Shown one piece after another: positions 28,701 through 36,296 of a stretch of DNA of 64,000 bases. The DNA is from Lachnoclostridium sp. UBA5725 (GTDB lineage: Bacteria > Bacillota > Clostridia > Lachnospirales > Lachnospiraceae). How positions within the stretch are numbered: position 1 is the stretch's first letter; the number at the start of each line of letters is the position of its first letter. The notes beneath the pieces are model-generated. The model was not told where the DNA came from. It was given only the letters and a program-made list of their open reading frames with translations, and searched no databases. The translations under genes were made by a program, and so were the position numbers. Where the stretch lies: contig DIGJ01000020.1 of assembly GCA_002419585.1 (NCBI GenBank), forward strand, positions 8,092 through 72,091, in the 5' to 3' direction.

Positions 28701-29595
28701 GGATTATATTCTAGTTCCATTTTACCCAGATCAAATTGTTGCAGAAGCAGAATCAGCTGCGCTTTATGGAACGGCATCCACCAATAACAACCATTGGTTT
28801 TACGAAGGTAGAGGTTTTGCAGATGGAATAATTTCCATAGGAGCAGGCGTATCCTTTGGTGTGACTGTACCAAATGCGGGTAATTATGATACTGTTTTGA
28901 GATACTGCAATGGTACGAGTGGAAGTAAAACCGTCAATGTATATGTCAATAATCAATACTGCACTACGCTTACAGTACCTAGCAATGGTGGTAATTGGAA
29001 TGACTGGAAAGATATAGCGACTTCGCTTCCTTTGGTAAATGGAGAAAACACAATTTCATATCGATATGATTCTTCAAATAGTGGCAACATCAATATAGAT
29101 CAGATGCGTGTTTTGATAAATACCTCCACTATAAAACCTATGAATTTATTAGATAATGCTGGATTTGAGCGGGAAACCAATGATTCAAATTGGACCGAGT
29201 GGCATCCAAGTGGTCAATCATTAGCCTATGGAGTAGATTCTGGATCAGGAATGAATCCACCAGAATCAGCGAAGGAAGGCGATAGACGAGCTTATTTTTA
29301 TAGTGCAAGTGCTTATCAGCAGAGCATTCATCAAGGGGTTTCGGTTGCGAATGGTACCTATCGGGTAGAAGCATGGGTGAAAACATCAAATACTACACCG
29401 ACCACTAATCGATTGGAAGTTAGTAATTATGGCGGATCTGCAATCTATGCGAATTTGCCTACAGAAAGTGGTTGGAGGCGAGTTGTTGTTGACAATATCA
29501 ATGTAACCAGTGGATATGTTGATGTGGGATTCTATGTTGCATCGTCTGGAAATACTGTGGTACACATAGATGGAGTAAAGTTATATAAAAAGTAG
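25756..29595 (+). CDS. ctsZ: Secreted multidomain GH31 6-alpha-glucosyltransferase-like enzyme (CtsZ type)
   Basis: 1279 residues with a signal peptide (residues 1 to about 36). In order: N-terminal domain; GH31 barrel with nucleophile Asp434 in WWNDETD and acid/base Asp496 in IWSGDVG; C-terminal sandwich; CBM35-1 from about 856; CBM35-2 from about 994; and a last beta-sandwich module from about 1128 that resembles CBM4/9- or CBM61-type domains. CtsZ of B. globisporus is, from memory, 1284 residues; it transfers a glucosyl unit to the 6-OH of an alpha-1,4-glucan end, the first step to cycloalternan. Such transferases occur next to CtsY-type partners, as here. A related alternative is the Paenibacillus enzyme that feeds cycloisomaltooligosaccharide synthesis. 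Confidence 0.82.
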   Translation: MRQQNSRKLSWITKFIGIFGVSCILIGSFYTTSIDAYTSALGNVVGTQVDGNSLTVTVDNGTEANDDLLVLDVCDEGVIKVDYRPNSIAPSSDTPMIDPNLSWDSVDCTINTNADPITLETTDMRVEISKTPCRMTVKKADGTTLFYEPGSGGVYYDGVRFVREDSTNLYGIHSYDCFSNNGELLRNNNTSAATAGQQGNSGGPFMWSTAGYGLLVDSDGGYPYTNSTDKKMEFYYGGTPQEGRRYVKSDVEYYIMLGEPKEIMKSYAKITGTSPMMPKWSLGFSNFEWNINEAELTSMVDTYRAKNIPIDSYALDYDWKQYGENNYGEFAWNTSKFPSSASTDLKTTMQNKGIKLIGITKPRIVTKLSNGTTTVQGSDAASGNYFYPGHNEYTDYFLPVTVRSIDPYSESERTWWWNHSIDSFNKGIVGWWNDETDKVSSGGAEYWFGNFTTLHLSQALYEGQRNYTSGQTRVWQTARNYYPGTQRYATSIWSGDVGAQFYKGEKISWAAGLNEQKAVLLSTINNGQPKWGMDGGGFNQNSGTIQNPSPELYTRWLQFGAFTPVFRVHGNNYQQRQPWYFGSSAEEATKSVIQLRYSLIPYMYSYERSAYDTGLGLIRPLVFEYPSDSNVANDTDAWMFGDWLLTAPVTQKGQSCKWIYLPQGEWIDYNRGRVYTGGTTIPYSLNAKDWSDIPLFIKKGAIIPRQKVDDYVGESTVDEIMVDIFPDSSTTSFDYYDDNGSTYDYESNQYLKQTIQAILANDTVNVTVGPKEGIYENGVEYYYLLVHNKAGTAVNMNGSSLTQYSEYSNLEQAQGSGFSIGKDVYGDVTYIKIPAASTTSIQLSVTGNATVSSSTQKYEAEQSSLSGATLSTQAGINTNHTGYSGLGFVDGFHNDKAAMTYYAKVANAGNYKVVLRYANGGSAAKSMSVYVNGNYEAQVNFDVTSDWNTWGNVTQVLPLAAGNNSIKIQYDTAAGDSGNINMDYILVPFYPDQIVAEAESAALYGTASTNNNHWFYEGRGFADGIISIGAGVSFGVTVPNAGNYDTVLRYCNGTSGSKTVNVYVNNQYCTTLTVPSNGGNWNDWKDIATSLPLVNGENTISYRYDSSNSGNINIDQMRVLINTSTIKPMNLLDNAGFERETNDSNWTEWHPSGQSLAYGVDSGSGMNPPESAKEGDRRAYFYSASAYQQSIHQGVSVANGTYRVEAWVKTSNTTPTTNRLEVSNYGGSAIYANLPTESGWRRVVVDNINVTSGYVDVGFYVASSGNTVVHIDGVKLYKK

Positions 29596-29625
29596 AGAAT
29601 ACTAAAATCAATTGAAGGGTTAACA

Positions 29626-29674
29626 TTGGGACTGCTGTGAAATGGAGAAAAATCTCATCTTACAGCAGTCTCAA
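29626..29674 (+). other. Hairpin between ctsZ-like gene and pgmB
   Basis: TTGGGACTGCTGT pairs with ACAGCAGTCTCAA, and the stem continues inward through ATGGAGA/TCTCAT with interruptions. No T tract follows, so read-through to pgmB is likely; it may mark an RNA processing point. Confidence 0.5.
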
Positions 29675-29723
29675 TAAATGGTTGATAAGTTTATATGAAA
29701 ACTAGAATTGGGAGGCCTAAAGT

Positions 29724-30362
29724 ATGAAATACGATGCCGTGATTTTTGACTTGGATGGAGTGATATGCCATACGGATTTATATCATTTTAAAGCATGGAG
29801 TAGGATAGCGGATAAGCTAGGTATTTACTTTGATGAAAAAATAAATAATCGATTGCGAGGAGTAAGTAGAATGGAAAGCCTGGAAATACTGCTTGAGAAT
29901 TACAACGGAGAGATAGCCGAAGTGGAGAAGATTATGTATGCGGAAGAGAAAAATAATCAATATAAAGAACTGTTAAAAGAACTCTCTCCCGCAAACTTAA
30001 GCATAGAAGTAAAAGATACATTGGATGCCTTACGTCTTAAGGGAATCAAACTTGCAATTGGATCTTCAAGCCAGAATGCTAAATTTATTCTAAAGCAGAT
30101 AGGATTAGAAAATTACTTTGATGCCATAACAGATGGATGTGATATCATGCATTCAAAACCAAATCCGGAAGTATTTATAAAGGCGGCGCGAAAATTGAAC
30201 GAAGAGCCAGAGCGTTGCTTGGTGGTAGAGGATTCTGTGGCAGGAATACAAGCAGCAAAATCTGGTGGTATGGAAAGTGCTGCAATAGGAGATGCGGTAT
30301 CCTCACCTATCGCAAATTATCATTTACATGAATTTAGAGATTTATTAAAGATTATAGATTGA
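29724..30362 (+). CDS. pgmB: Beta-phosphoglucomutase (HAD superfamily)
   Basis: 212 residues. Converts beta-glucose 1-phosphate to glucose 6-phosphate. FDLDGV gives the nucleophile Asp9 and acid/base Asp11; the cap domain holds the LRGVSRMESLE segment characteristic of beta-PGM; GSSSQNAKF and HSKPNPEVF supply HAD motifs II and III; VEDSVAGIQAA is motif IV. ATG follows GGGAGGCC. Its place at the end of the locus fits a supply of beta-glucose 1-phosphate from the GH65 enzyme. Confidence 0.9.
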   Translation: MKYDAVIFDLDGVICHTDLYHFKAWSRIADKLGIYFDEKINNRLRGVSRMESLEILLENYNGEIAEVEKIMYAEEKNNQYKELLKELSPANLSIEVKDTLDALRLKGIKLAIGSSSQNAKFILKQIGLENYFDAITDGCDIMHSKPNPEVFIKAARKLNEEPERCLVVEDSVAGIQAAKSGGMESAAIGDAVSSPIANYHLHEFRDLLKIID

Positions 30363-30383
30363 CACGGGTATCAAAAAGTCATA

Positions 30384-30433
30384 AAAACTACTTGCGGTGT
30401 AGAGTGAAAGCTCTATAACACAAGTAGTTTTTT
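30384..30433 (+). terminator. Terminator of the alpha-glucan operon
   Basis: AAAACTACTTG (30384-30394) pairs with CAAGTAGTTTT (30421-30431), with an inner GTGTAGAG/CTCTATAAC stem, ending in T6. Confidence 0.85.
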
Positions 30434-30436
30434 GTC

Positions 30437-30465
30437 TTGACAACTGCATACTATAGTTTTATAAT
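30437..30465 (+). promoter_or_regulatory. Perfect-consensus promoter of the acetyltransferase gene
   Basis: TTGACA (30437-30442), a 17-bp spacer, TATAAT (30460-30465), directly after the preceding terminator. Confidence 0.8.
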
Positions 30466-30510
30466 TATCGACCAACTGTAAAATAGCACAATGAATGGAG
30501 GATAAGAAAC

Positions 30511-30978
30511 ATGGGAATACGAATAGCAAATAAGAATGATTTTGAAACGGTGTATAAATTATTCGATCAAATTTTCAGGTTACATCTAGATAGAAGGCCT
30601 GATATATACAAAGACGGGGTAGTAATTACTAAAGAGCGCTATAAAGAAATGATAGAAAATCCAAACGATGTGATATTATTATGGATAGAGGATGATAAAG
30701 TGGCTGGATTATGCCATATGATTAAAAATGAATTAGTAGGAATACCTATTTTGAAAGCGGATGTACAAGTATTTATTGAAGACTTTGTTGTAGATTCTGA
30801 GTATCGATCAAAGGGGATTGGAAGAAAACTTTTTGAAGCAGCGAAGCTAAAAGCGAAAGAGTGGAATTCCAATTATTTAGAGCTAAATGTCTGGGAAGTA
30901 AACAAAGAAGCAGAGTGTTTCTATAACAAAATGGGATTAAAGGTAAAAAGTAAACGGATGGAGTGTACACTAGATTAA
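30511..30978 (+). CDS. GNAT-family N-acetyltransferase
   Basis: 155 residues. Motif A of the acetyl-CoA fold is clear: VEDFVVDSEYRSKGIGRKLF-type pattern (IEDFVVDSEY, then RSKGIGRKL), followed by the ELNVWEVNKEAECFYNKMGL motif B region (WEVNKEAECFY). The acceptor substrate is unknown. ATG follows ATGGAGGA. Monocistronic with its own promoter. Confidence 0.85.
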   Translation: MGIRIANKNDFETVYKLFDQIFRLHLDRRPDIYKDGVVITKERYKEMIENPNDVILLWIEDDKVAGLCHMIKNELVGIPILKADVQVFIEDFVVDSEYRSKGIGRKLFEAAKLKAKEWNSNYLELNVWEVNKEAECFYNKMGLKVKSKRMECTLD

Positions 30979-31038
30979 GGCATACTAATATTTCCGTTCG
31001 AATAGAATAGTAATTGAATAAATGGTAAAAGGATTTTT

Positions 31039-32304
31039 ATGCAAATATATGTAGTAGAAGCAGGAGTTACAGTAGATGATATAGCAAAAAGATTTTCGGT
31101 TCCAGCGGAAGACATTATATATAGTAATCAATTGGTTAGTCCTTATCCATTAGCGATAGGGCAGGCGCTATTAATACCGATTAAGGAAGAACATGAAAAG
31201 AGTCAGCTTTTATTATCCTTGGGTTATGCATATCCCTTTATCAATCCGGATGTATTAAAGGAGACGCTTACTTATCTAACCGAATTAGCAATATTTTCCT
31301 ATGGTTTTACAACGGAAGGTTACTTGATACCACCGGAACTTCCAGATGATTGGATGATAACAGAGGCGATAAATGCAAAAACACTGCCGATACTTACCTT
31401 AACACCATTAGGGCCGGATGGAAAATTTAGTAATGAGTTAATTACGGCTGTGGTAAATAACCAGGTGGCAAAGCAAAATTTGATTGATCAACTAAAGAAT
31501 ACGTTGCAAACAAAAGGATATAAAGGAGTCGACGTAGATTTTGAATATATCAAACAAGAAGACCGGGATGCGTTTACCTCTTTTGTAAAAGATCTGACGG
31601 TACAGATGAACGCACTTGACTATCGAGTTTCGGTTGCTCTTGCTCCGAAGACTTCAAGTGAACAGGTAGGGTTACTCTATCAAGGCAAAGATTACGGAGG
31701 TCTTGGTGCTGCTGCAAATTCTGTGTTATTAATGACTTATGAATGGGGATATACATATGGGCCGCCTATGGCAGTAGCGCCAATCGATAAGCAACGCCAA
31801 GTCGTAGAATATGCAATTACAGAAATACCGAGGGGAAAGATTAAGCTAGGCATACCAAACTATGGGTACGACTGGCCACTTCCTTATGAAAAAGGGGTTA
31901 CTGTGGCAAAAACAGTCGGTGTTGTGGAAGCGGTACAGATTGCGGTTAAATATGGCGTAAATATTGAATTTGATGAAGTTGCAAAATCACCATTTTTCCG
32001 TTACTTTGATGAAAATGGGATTCAACATGAAGTGTGGTTTGAAGATGTTCGAAGTATGCAGGCAAAATTTGATTTGATTAAGGAATTTACCCTACAAGGA
32101 TGTGGATATTGGCAGGTAATGAAGCTGTTTCGTGCAAATTGGATTTTGTTGGATGATAATTTTTATATTAATAAAGCGGCAGCGCCAAGTACACCAGCAA
32201 CACCAGCCGCGCCAGCAACACCAGCCGAGCCAGCAACACCAGCTACGCCAACGGCACCAGCTACACCACCTTCGCCAACAACCCCAAACACCCCAACTAC
32301 TTAA
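31039..32304 (+). CDS. LysM-GH18 hydrolase with Pro/Ala/Thr-rich tail (SleL/YaaH-like)
   Basis: 421 residues. One LysM repeat fills residues 1-48 (VVEAGVTVDDIAKRFSV...GQALLIPI). A GH18 domain follows, with catalytic motif GVDVDFE (Glu169) and a WFEDVRSMQAKF stretch near its end. The last 40 residues are a low-complexity TPAAPATPAEP tail encoded by 18-nt repeats. In spore formers, YaaH/SleL proteins of this layout are N-acetylglucosaminidases acting on spore cortex; they lack classical signal peptides, as here. A decayed piece of a related gene lies at 36177. Confidence 0.85.
   Translation: MQIYVVEAGVTVDDIAKRFSVPAEDIIYSNQLVSPYPLAIGQALLIPIKEEHEKSQLLLSLGYAYPFINPDVLKETLTYLTELAIFSYGFTTEGYLIPPELPDDWMITEAINAKTLPILTLTPLGPDGKFSNELITAVVNNQVAKQNLIDQLKNTLQTKGYKGVDVDFEYIKQEDRDAFTSFVKDLTVQMNALDYRVSVALAPKTSSEQVGLLYQGKDYGGLGAAANSVLLMTYEWGYTYGPPMAVAPIDKQRQVVEYAITEIPRGKIKLGIPNYGYDWPLPYEKGVTVAKTVGVVEAVQIAVKYGVNIEFDEVAKSPFFRYFDENGIQHEVWFEDVRSMQAKFDLIKEFTLQGCGYWQVMKLFRANWILLDDNFYINKAAAPSTPATPAAPATPAEPATPATPTAPATPPSPTTPNTPTT
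32194..32301 (+). repeat. 18-nt tandem repeat in the GH18 gene tail
   Basis: Six consecutive 18-nt units; the first is CCAGCAACACCAGCCGCG, the first three differ at only three positions, and later units decay. Each unit encodes six residues (PATPAA type), so copy changes keep the frame. Confidence 0.85.
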
Positions 32305-32335
32305 CAATTAATATTTTCATAGGTTTCAAACATAA

Positions 32336-32373
32336 AAAGTCAAGGGTAACTTACGTTATACCTTGATTTTTTT
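32336..32373 (+). terminator. Terminator after the GH18 gene (TCAAGGGTA family, copy 1)
   Basis: TCAAGGGTAAC and GTTATACCTTGA pair around a short loop, followed by T7. Close relatives lie at 33112 and 36260. Confidence 0.85.
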
Positions 32374-32513
32374 GCTTGTCCGATAGAAGCAATTTTTGAA
32401 TCTTTTATTTTAATGATAGTATTTTAAACGTTTGTGACAAAAAATAGGTATAAAGTGCTATAATTAATATACTTTGATGAAAATTATTTTTTAAAGAGGA
32501 AAGGGAGAGAAAA

Positions 32514-33097
32514 ATGAAATTTTATATTAAATTAAAAAAACAAATAGTCGTTGCCTATTGACAATAGCAATAATTATTGGAATTTCTTGCAATTTATTCG
32601 CACATAAGGCGAATGCAGCAGACAAAGATAAGATTACGAAAGATACATATGGTGTAGTGGAGGCTGTGTCAATTGGAACAACAAAAATTATAGTTTCATA
32701 TCCCAAAATTAAAAGCATTGAACTAACGGACAATGTAGTAGAAACAGGTTCCATCGATAAAAAAGGCACGAATCAAAAGGTTATTGATAAAGCAGAGAAG
32801 CTTTATGATACAAAGTTAGAAACTAGCAATATGGTAAATTATTACCGCACATTTGATAGCTTATCTGATTATGATTTTTCAAACAGTAATCACGACATCA
32901 TTGACGTACCTATCGTTGTATGTAGTTCATATACCGATGAGACTCCAATGGATGCAGATAAGTATTACGTCTGTCCAATGGATCGATCCATATCTGATGC
33001 AATGAAAGAGAAAATGAAAGCGCCTATAAGTGGATATAAAGTCAAAAAAAATGTAAACGGAAACCGTAAAGGTTGGTATCATTGGGTTTTAAAATAA
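32514..33097 (+). pseudogene. Secreted protein gene with frameshift at an A7 tract
   Basis: ATG 32514 follows a strong GGGAGAG but ends after 15 codons at TGA 32559. The rest of the gene continues in the -1 frame to 33097. A -1 shift on A7 (32534-32540) restores a textbook signal peptide: MKFYIKLKK, then TNSRC, then a hydrophobic core ending in AHKANA. The mature part, about 155 residues, is lysine-rich, has two cysteines and matches no family I know. Options: a recent inactivating mutation, phase variation in the A tract, or slippage (transcriptional or ribosomal) that makes the protein. The alternative start TTG 32558 has no ribosome site. Confidence 0.65.
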
Positions 33098-33111
33098 AAT
33101 ACTGCAATCGA

Positions 33112-33149
33112 AAAAATCAAGGGTAGCGATTAGGCTATTCCTTGATTTT
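33112..33149. terminator. Bidirectional terminator (TCAAGGGTA family, copy 2)
   Basis: AAATCAAGGGTAGC pairs with GCTATTCCTTGATTT. T/A runs on both sides let it serve both the gene ending at 33097 and the minus-strand gene ending at 33193. Confidence 0.8.
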
Positions 33150-33192
33150 AATATTTTACATAAAGTTCGAAGCTTGTTATTTCTTGTGCTGA

Positions 33193-33459
33193 CTATTCAT
33201 TTTCAGAATCGTGAGCAGTATCAATACCTTTTAAAATAGTATCTAATTTATTTTCGATGCGAACTATCTTATTGATAATCACACTTAGTCCATACATAAG
33301 TATAGACAATACGCATCCTCCGATACCAGCAATAATAGGTATGATAATATTTCCTTCGGCATCTAATGAAATGAGAATCCAGAAACAAGTAATAATTATA
33401 CTCAATATAAATAAAACTTTAGAAGCAGTGGAAAAAGTATTTAAATTATCGTGAAACAT
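33193..33459 (-). CDS. Small two-helix membrane protein with coiled-coil tail
   Basis: 88 residues: helices at about 14-32 and 40-62, then a polar helix (IVRIENKLDTILKGI) ending in acidic residues. No recognised family. It is a genuine minus-strand gene: its ATG follows GGGGGAT at good spacing and a terminator lies beyond its stop. Divergent from the sigma-factor operon. Confidence 0.75.
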   Translation of the reverse strand: MFHDNLNTFSTASKVLFILSIIITCFWILISLDAEGNIIIPIIAGIGGCVLSILMYGLSVIINKIVRIENKLDTILKGIDTAHDSENE

Positions 33460-33714
33460 AATAATCCCCCTAGTGTAAAATCTCTAGGATAATTATACTT
33501 GATTAGGGATATTTTTACAATATTCATCGGTTGTAAGAAGAGAATGTTGTGATAGACTGAGATAAACGGAGGGGAAGAAGATATCTTTTAGGTTATGATA
33601 ATTATTATTGGCAAAAGCAAAAACACTTACAAAAGTTTAATGAATGAAAAAAATTTAAACGCATGCAATATTTTATAGATGTCAGGAATGTTTATAGTGA
33701 AAGGAGGATATTGA

Positions 33715-34206
33715 ATGAAATTACAACGATCGGAAGCAGAAACAGTTGCAGTAATAGAACAGTACTCAGATACTCTTTATAAAATAGCTCTTTCTTACAC
33801 ACGGTGTCCGGCAACGGCAGAAGATATTTTACAAGATACCTTCCTTAAGTATATGCAGTGTCAAATTGAATTTGAAAATGCAGAACATACAAAAGCATGG
33901 TTAATCCGGGTAGTTATCAATGAAAGCAAAAAGTTTTATCGACTATTTTGGAATTCAAAACGAATTCCCTTAGAAGACATCTATTCTTTTGAAATCCCAG
34001 AGCGTCATGATATATTTTATGCTGTTATGAATTTGCCAAAAAAATATAGAATGGTAATTCATCTATTTTACTATGAGGAATTTTCTGTCAAAGAAATAAG
34101 CAAAATTTTAAATCAAAAAGAAAATACCGTTCTATCATGGTTACATAGGGCAAGAAAATTGCTGAAAAGAGATATGGAGGTAGAATATGAATATAGAAGA
34201 ATATAA
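33715..34206 (+). CDS. ECF RNA polymerase sigma factor
   Basis: 163 residues. Region 2 contains YSDTLYKIALSYTRC and AEDILQDTFLKYMQ; region 4 contains MVIHLFYYEEFSVKEISKIL followed by NTVLSWLHRARKLLK, the -35-binding helix-turn-helix. It is translationally coupled (20-bp overlap) to the next gene, the likely anti-sigma factor. ATG follows AAAGGAGG. Target promoters cannot be read from the window. Confidence 0.9.
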   Translation: MKLQRSEAETVAVIEQYSDTLYKIALSYTRCPATAEDILQDTFLKYMQCQIEFENAEHTKAWLIRVVINESKKFYRLFWNSKRIPLEDIYSFEIPERHDIFYAVMNLPKKYRMVIHLFYYEEFSVKEISKILNQKENTVLSWLHRARKLLKRDMEVEYEYRRI

Positions 34207-35002
34207 AAGAGCAATGCAGGAAGTAAATGTCGATAAGGATAAGATAAAATTAAGATTTGAAAGTTCAATGGATGAAAAGAAGAAAAAACATCTAAGAATA
34301 GTTCAACCAAATAATTTTAATAGAAAAATACGGATTTGTGTAACATCTTTAATTCTAATATTTATGTTGATTAACGTAAAATCTTTGAACAATGCAGATG
34401 TCGCGAACTTTACAATCACGGTATATGCATCTGATTTAAACAAAGAATTATTGCTATCAAAAAATCCCGTTTCTCTTTCTACATCCAATCAATTCAATAT
34501 TCAGGCTATTACAAATGAGGGAAAGAACAGTGAGACTGGATCTGTAAATTTTGATTTAAATTTTAAGTGTGAGGGTAAAAATATTAGAAAAATCACATAT
34601 CAACTATCGGATAAAACAATTTCTCGAGAAAACAGGAGCGAGGCAGTAGCATGGTTTGCTGAAAATGATGATTCATACGGTACAATCCCCGATTCAACTA
34701 GTAATGAAGATGTAAGTGTTTACAGATCTTATCGTGATAATACGAATCATACCTGTTACGTTACAAAAATGATAGGGAATAGTTATTCCGTAGATTATGA
34801 AAATCAAAACGATAAACAATATGCATTAGAAATAAACCTTTTTCAAAATGAAAAAGGTGAACTGGAAGCTAAAAAATTTACAATTACTGTCATCTTAACA
34901 TTAGATGATGGTTCTACTTTGGAAAAACATATTTTAGTACGTCCGCTGATTGCAGATACTTCGGAATACGAGATATCTAAAATAGAAATAACACTAAAAT
35001 AA
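34187..35002 (+). CDS. Probable anti-sigma factor, single-pass membrane protein
   Basis: 271 residues: about 50 cytoplasmic residues rich in Lys/Glu, one helix (about 48-66), and an extracellular domain of about 200 residues with beta-strand character. No zinc-binding HxxxCxxC is present. Function is inferred from topology and the overlap with the ECF sigma gene; DUF4179-type anti-sigma proteins have a similar layout. Confidence 0.65.
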   Translation: MNIEEYKRAMQEVNVDKDKIKLRFESSMDEKKKKHLRIVQPNNFNRKIRICVTSLILIFMLINVKSLNNADVANFTITVYASDLNKELLLSKNPVSLSTSNQFNIQAITNEGKNSETGSVNFDLNFKCEGKNIRKITYQLSDKTISRENRSEAVAWFAENDDSYGTIPDSTSNEDVSVYRSYRDNTNHTCYVTKMIGNSYSVDYENQNDKQYALEINLFQNEKGELEAKKFTITVILTLDDGSTLEKHILVRPLIADTSEYEISKIEITLK

Positions 35003-35149
35003 TTCTGGAATTGCTCAAAGGATTTTATAATCAAGGGAAAACTATACGTTTTAATAAGTAGATTGACTTACTATATTTGGAAATGTATCATAAGATAAAA
35101 GGAATCGCAATTTTGTGTACTACATATTATTTGAATGAGAGAGGTTGAT

Positions 35150-35668
35150 ATGAAAAAGAATGATGTTAAACTTTACAATTTGATTTTTCCAATATGGCTT
35201 TTATGGCTAATCCCAATTACGTGGATAGTCGTTCTTCCTGCAAATTTTGTTGTGGATTTGATGGTTGTTGTGCTAACGATGAAATATTTGAGAATACAAA
35301 ATATCAAAAAGAATGCTAAAACTGTAATTTTCAGAGTTTGGATATTTGGATTTGTCGCAGACTTTATAGGCACAGCGGCTATGTTTATGGCTAATTTAAT
35401 TGATTTTAACTACGAAACACAGCTAGGAAGATGGTGGTACAACAATATCACAAATGCAGTCAGCTATAATCCCTTTGAAAGCGTTTATGCAGTGCTATGG
35501 GTGACTATGTGCGTGATAATAACTGCATTTTTTATATTCTTATTCAACTATAAATTTTGTCTGAAAAAATTAGACCTTGATGATAGTCAAAAGAAAAAGA
35601 TTGCATTGTCACTGGCTGTATTTACAGCACCATATTTATTCTATGTTCCTACGTCTTGGTTTTTTTGA
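35150..35668 (+). CDS. Uncharacterised membrane protein
   Basis: 172 residues with four or five hydrophobic helices and a short basic cytoplasmic loop. ATG 35150 follows GAGAGAGG; the frame begins five codons earlier. It lies 21 bp before the next membrane gene, which suggests the two work together. No known motif. Confidence 0.65.
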   Translation: MKKNDVKLYNLIFPIWLLWLIPITWIVVLPANFVVDLMVVVLTMKYLRIQNIKKNAKTVIFRVWIFGFVADFIGTAAMFMANLIDFNYETQLGRWWYNNITNAVSYNPFESVYAVLWVTMCVIITAFFIFLFNYKFCLKKLDLDDSQKKKIALSLAVFTAPYLFYVPTSWFF

Positions 35669-35689
35669 TTTATATTAAGGGAGTATCCT

Positions 35690-36127
35690 ATGAAGAAAAA
35701 ATATGTACTTTTATCAATTTTGACATGGAGTTACTTAGTTGGATATATATTATGTAAATTCTATTTTGCACAGGGGAAGCCGATGGAAAGTTATACTGCG
35801 GCATGGTTATTCAGACATTCATTTATGTATACTTGGATAATCGTCATTTTGTTTGCTGTTTTCAACAAACCTTTTACAGCTATATCTACAACTATAGGTT
35901 GTTTTCTTGGTATCGTAATAGGTGATATCCTTGGAGAATGGGTAAGAACAGTCAGAATAGAAAAAGTTGAAGTAATGATAAAAAGTGGAATCGAAGTAAG
36001 TAAGGAAGTCGAAGCAAAGGCATACTATCATTTTGGAGTTTTTCCTATCTGGTTCAGTGTAATTTTCCTGCTTTTAATATTAGGATTTATTGTTGATCAA
36101 ATATTGAAACAAAAAGTATGTCCATAA
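35690..36127 (+). CDS. Uncharacterised membrane protein
   Basis: 145 residues with four helices and a charged segment (VRTVRIEKVEVMIKSG) between helices 3 and 4. ATG follows AAGGGAG. Partner of the preceding gene by position; the family is unknown. Directly after the stop begins a scar built from two copied fragments. Confidence 0.65.
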   Translation: MKKKYVLLSILTWSYLVGYILCKFYFAQGKPMESYTAAWLFRHSFMYTWIIVILFAVFNKPFTAISTTIGCFLGIVIGDILGEWVRTVRIEKVEVMIKSGIEVSKEVEAKAYYHFGVFPIWFSVIFLLLILGFIVDQILKQKVCP

Positions 36128-36175
36128 AGGAATAATAACTCAGAGGGGTTAAAAATAAGCACGAAAAATACCTTA
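36126..36175 (+). repeat. Diverged copy of the sequence before the 38075 terminator
   Basis: AAAGGAATAATAAC (36126-36139) is identical to 38059-38072, and AAGCACGAAAAATACCTTA (36157-36175) matches 38076-38094 at 17 of 19 positions. The copy lacks the right arm of the terminator. Confidence 0.7.
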
Positions 36176-36176
36176 G

Positions 36177-36240
36177 ATTACAGGAATACCGAGAGGAAAG
36201 ACTAAAATTAGGAATACCAAACTTTGAATACGACTGGAAA
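36177..36240 (+). pseudogene. Fragment of a LysM-GH18 hydrolase gene
   Basis: Colinear with 31818-31876 of the GH18 gene (encoding ITEIPRGKIKLGIPNYGYDW): the remnant encodes IPRGK in one frame and LGIPN-x-x-YDW in another, after a one-base insertion. Directly after it, ttcata and the following bases to about 36304 match the 3' flank and terminator of the GH18 gene (32317-32380), so the middle of the copy has been deleted. Confidence 0.75.
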
Positions 36241-36259
36241 TTCATAGAACACAAACATA

Positions 36260-36296
36260 AAAATCAAGGGTAGTATTACGTTATCCCTTGATTTTT
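36260..36296 (+). terminator. Terminator (TCAAGGGTA family, copy 3)
   Basis: AAATCAAGGGTA and TATCCCTTGATTT pair; a T5 run follows. It came with the GH18 remnant and now ends the 35150-36127 transcript. Confidence 0.75.

Noticed and set aside
32092..32307. Trp/Cys-rich minus-strand open frame
   Set aside because: The odd composition is the reverse of the 18-nt Pro/Ala/Thr repeat in the GH18 gene.
33596..33679. Short frame of 27 codons in the gap before the ECF sigma gene
   Set aside because: No proper Shine-Dalgarno and A-rich composition; probably chance. I see nothing else firm in 33460-33714.
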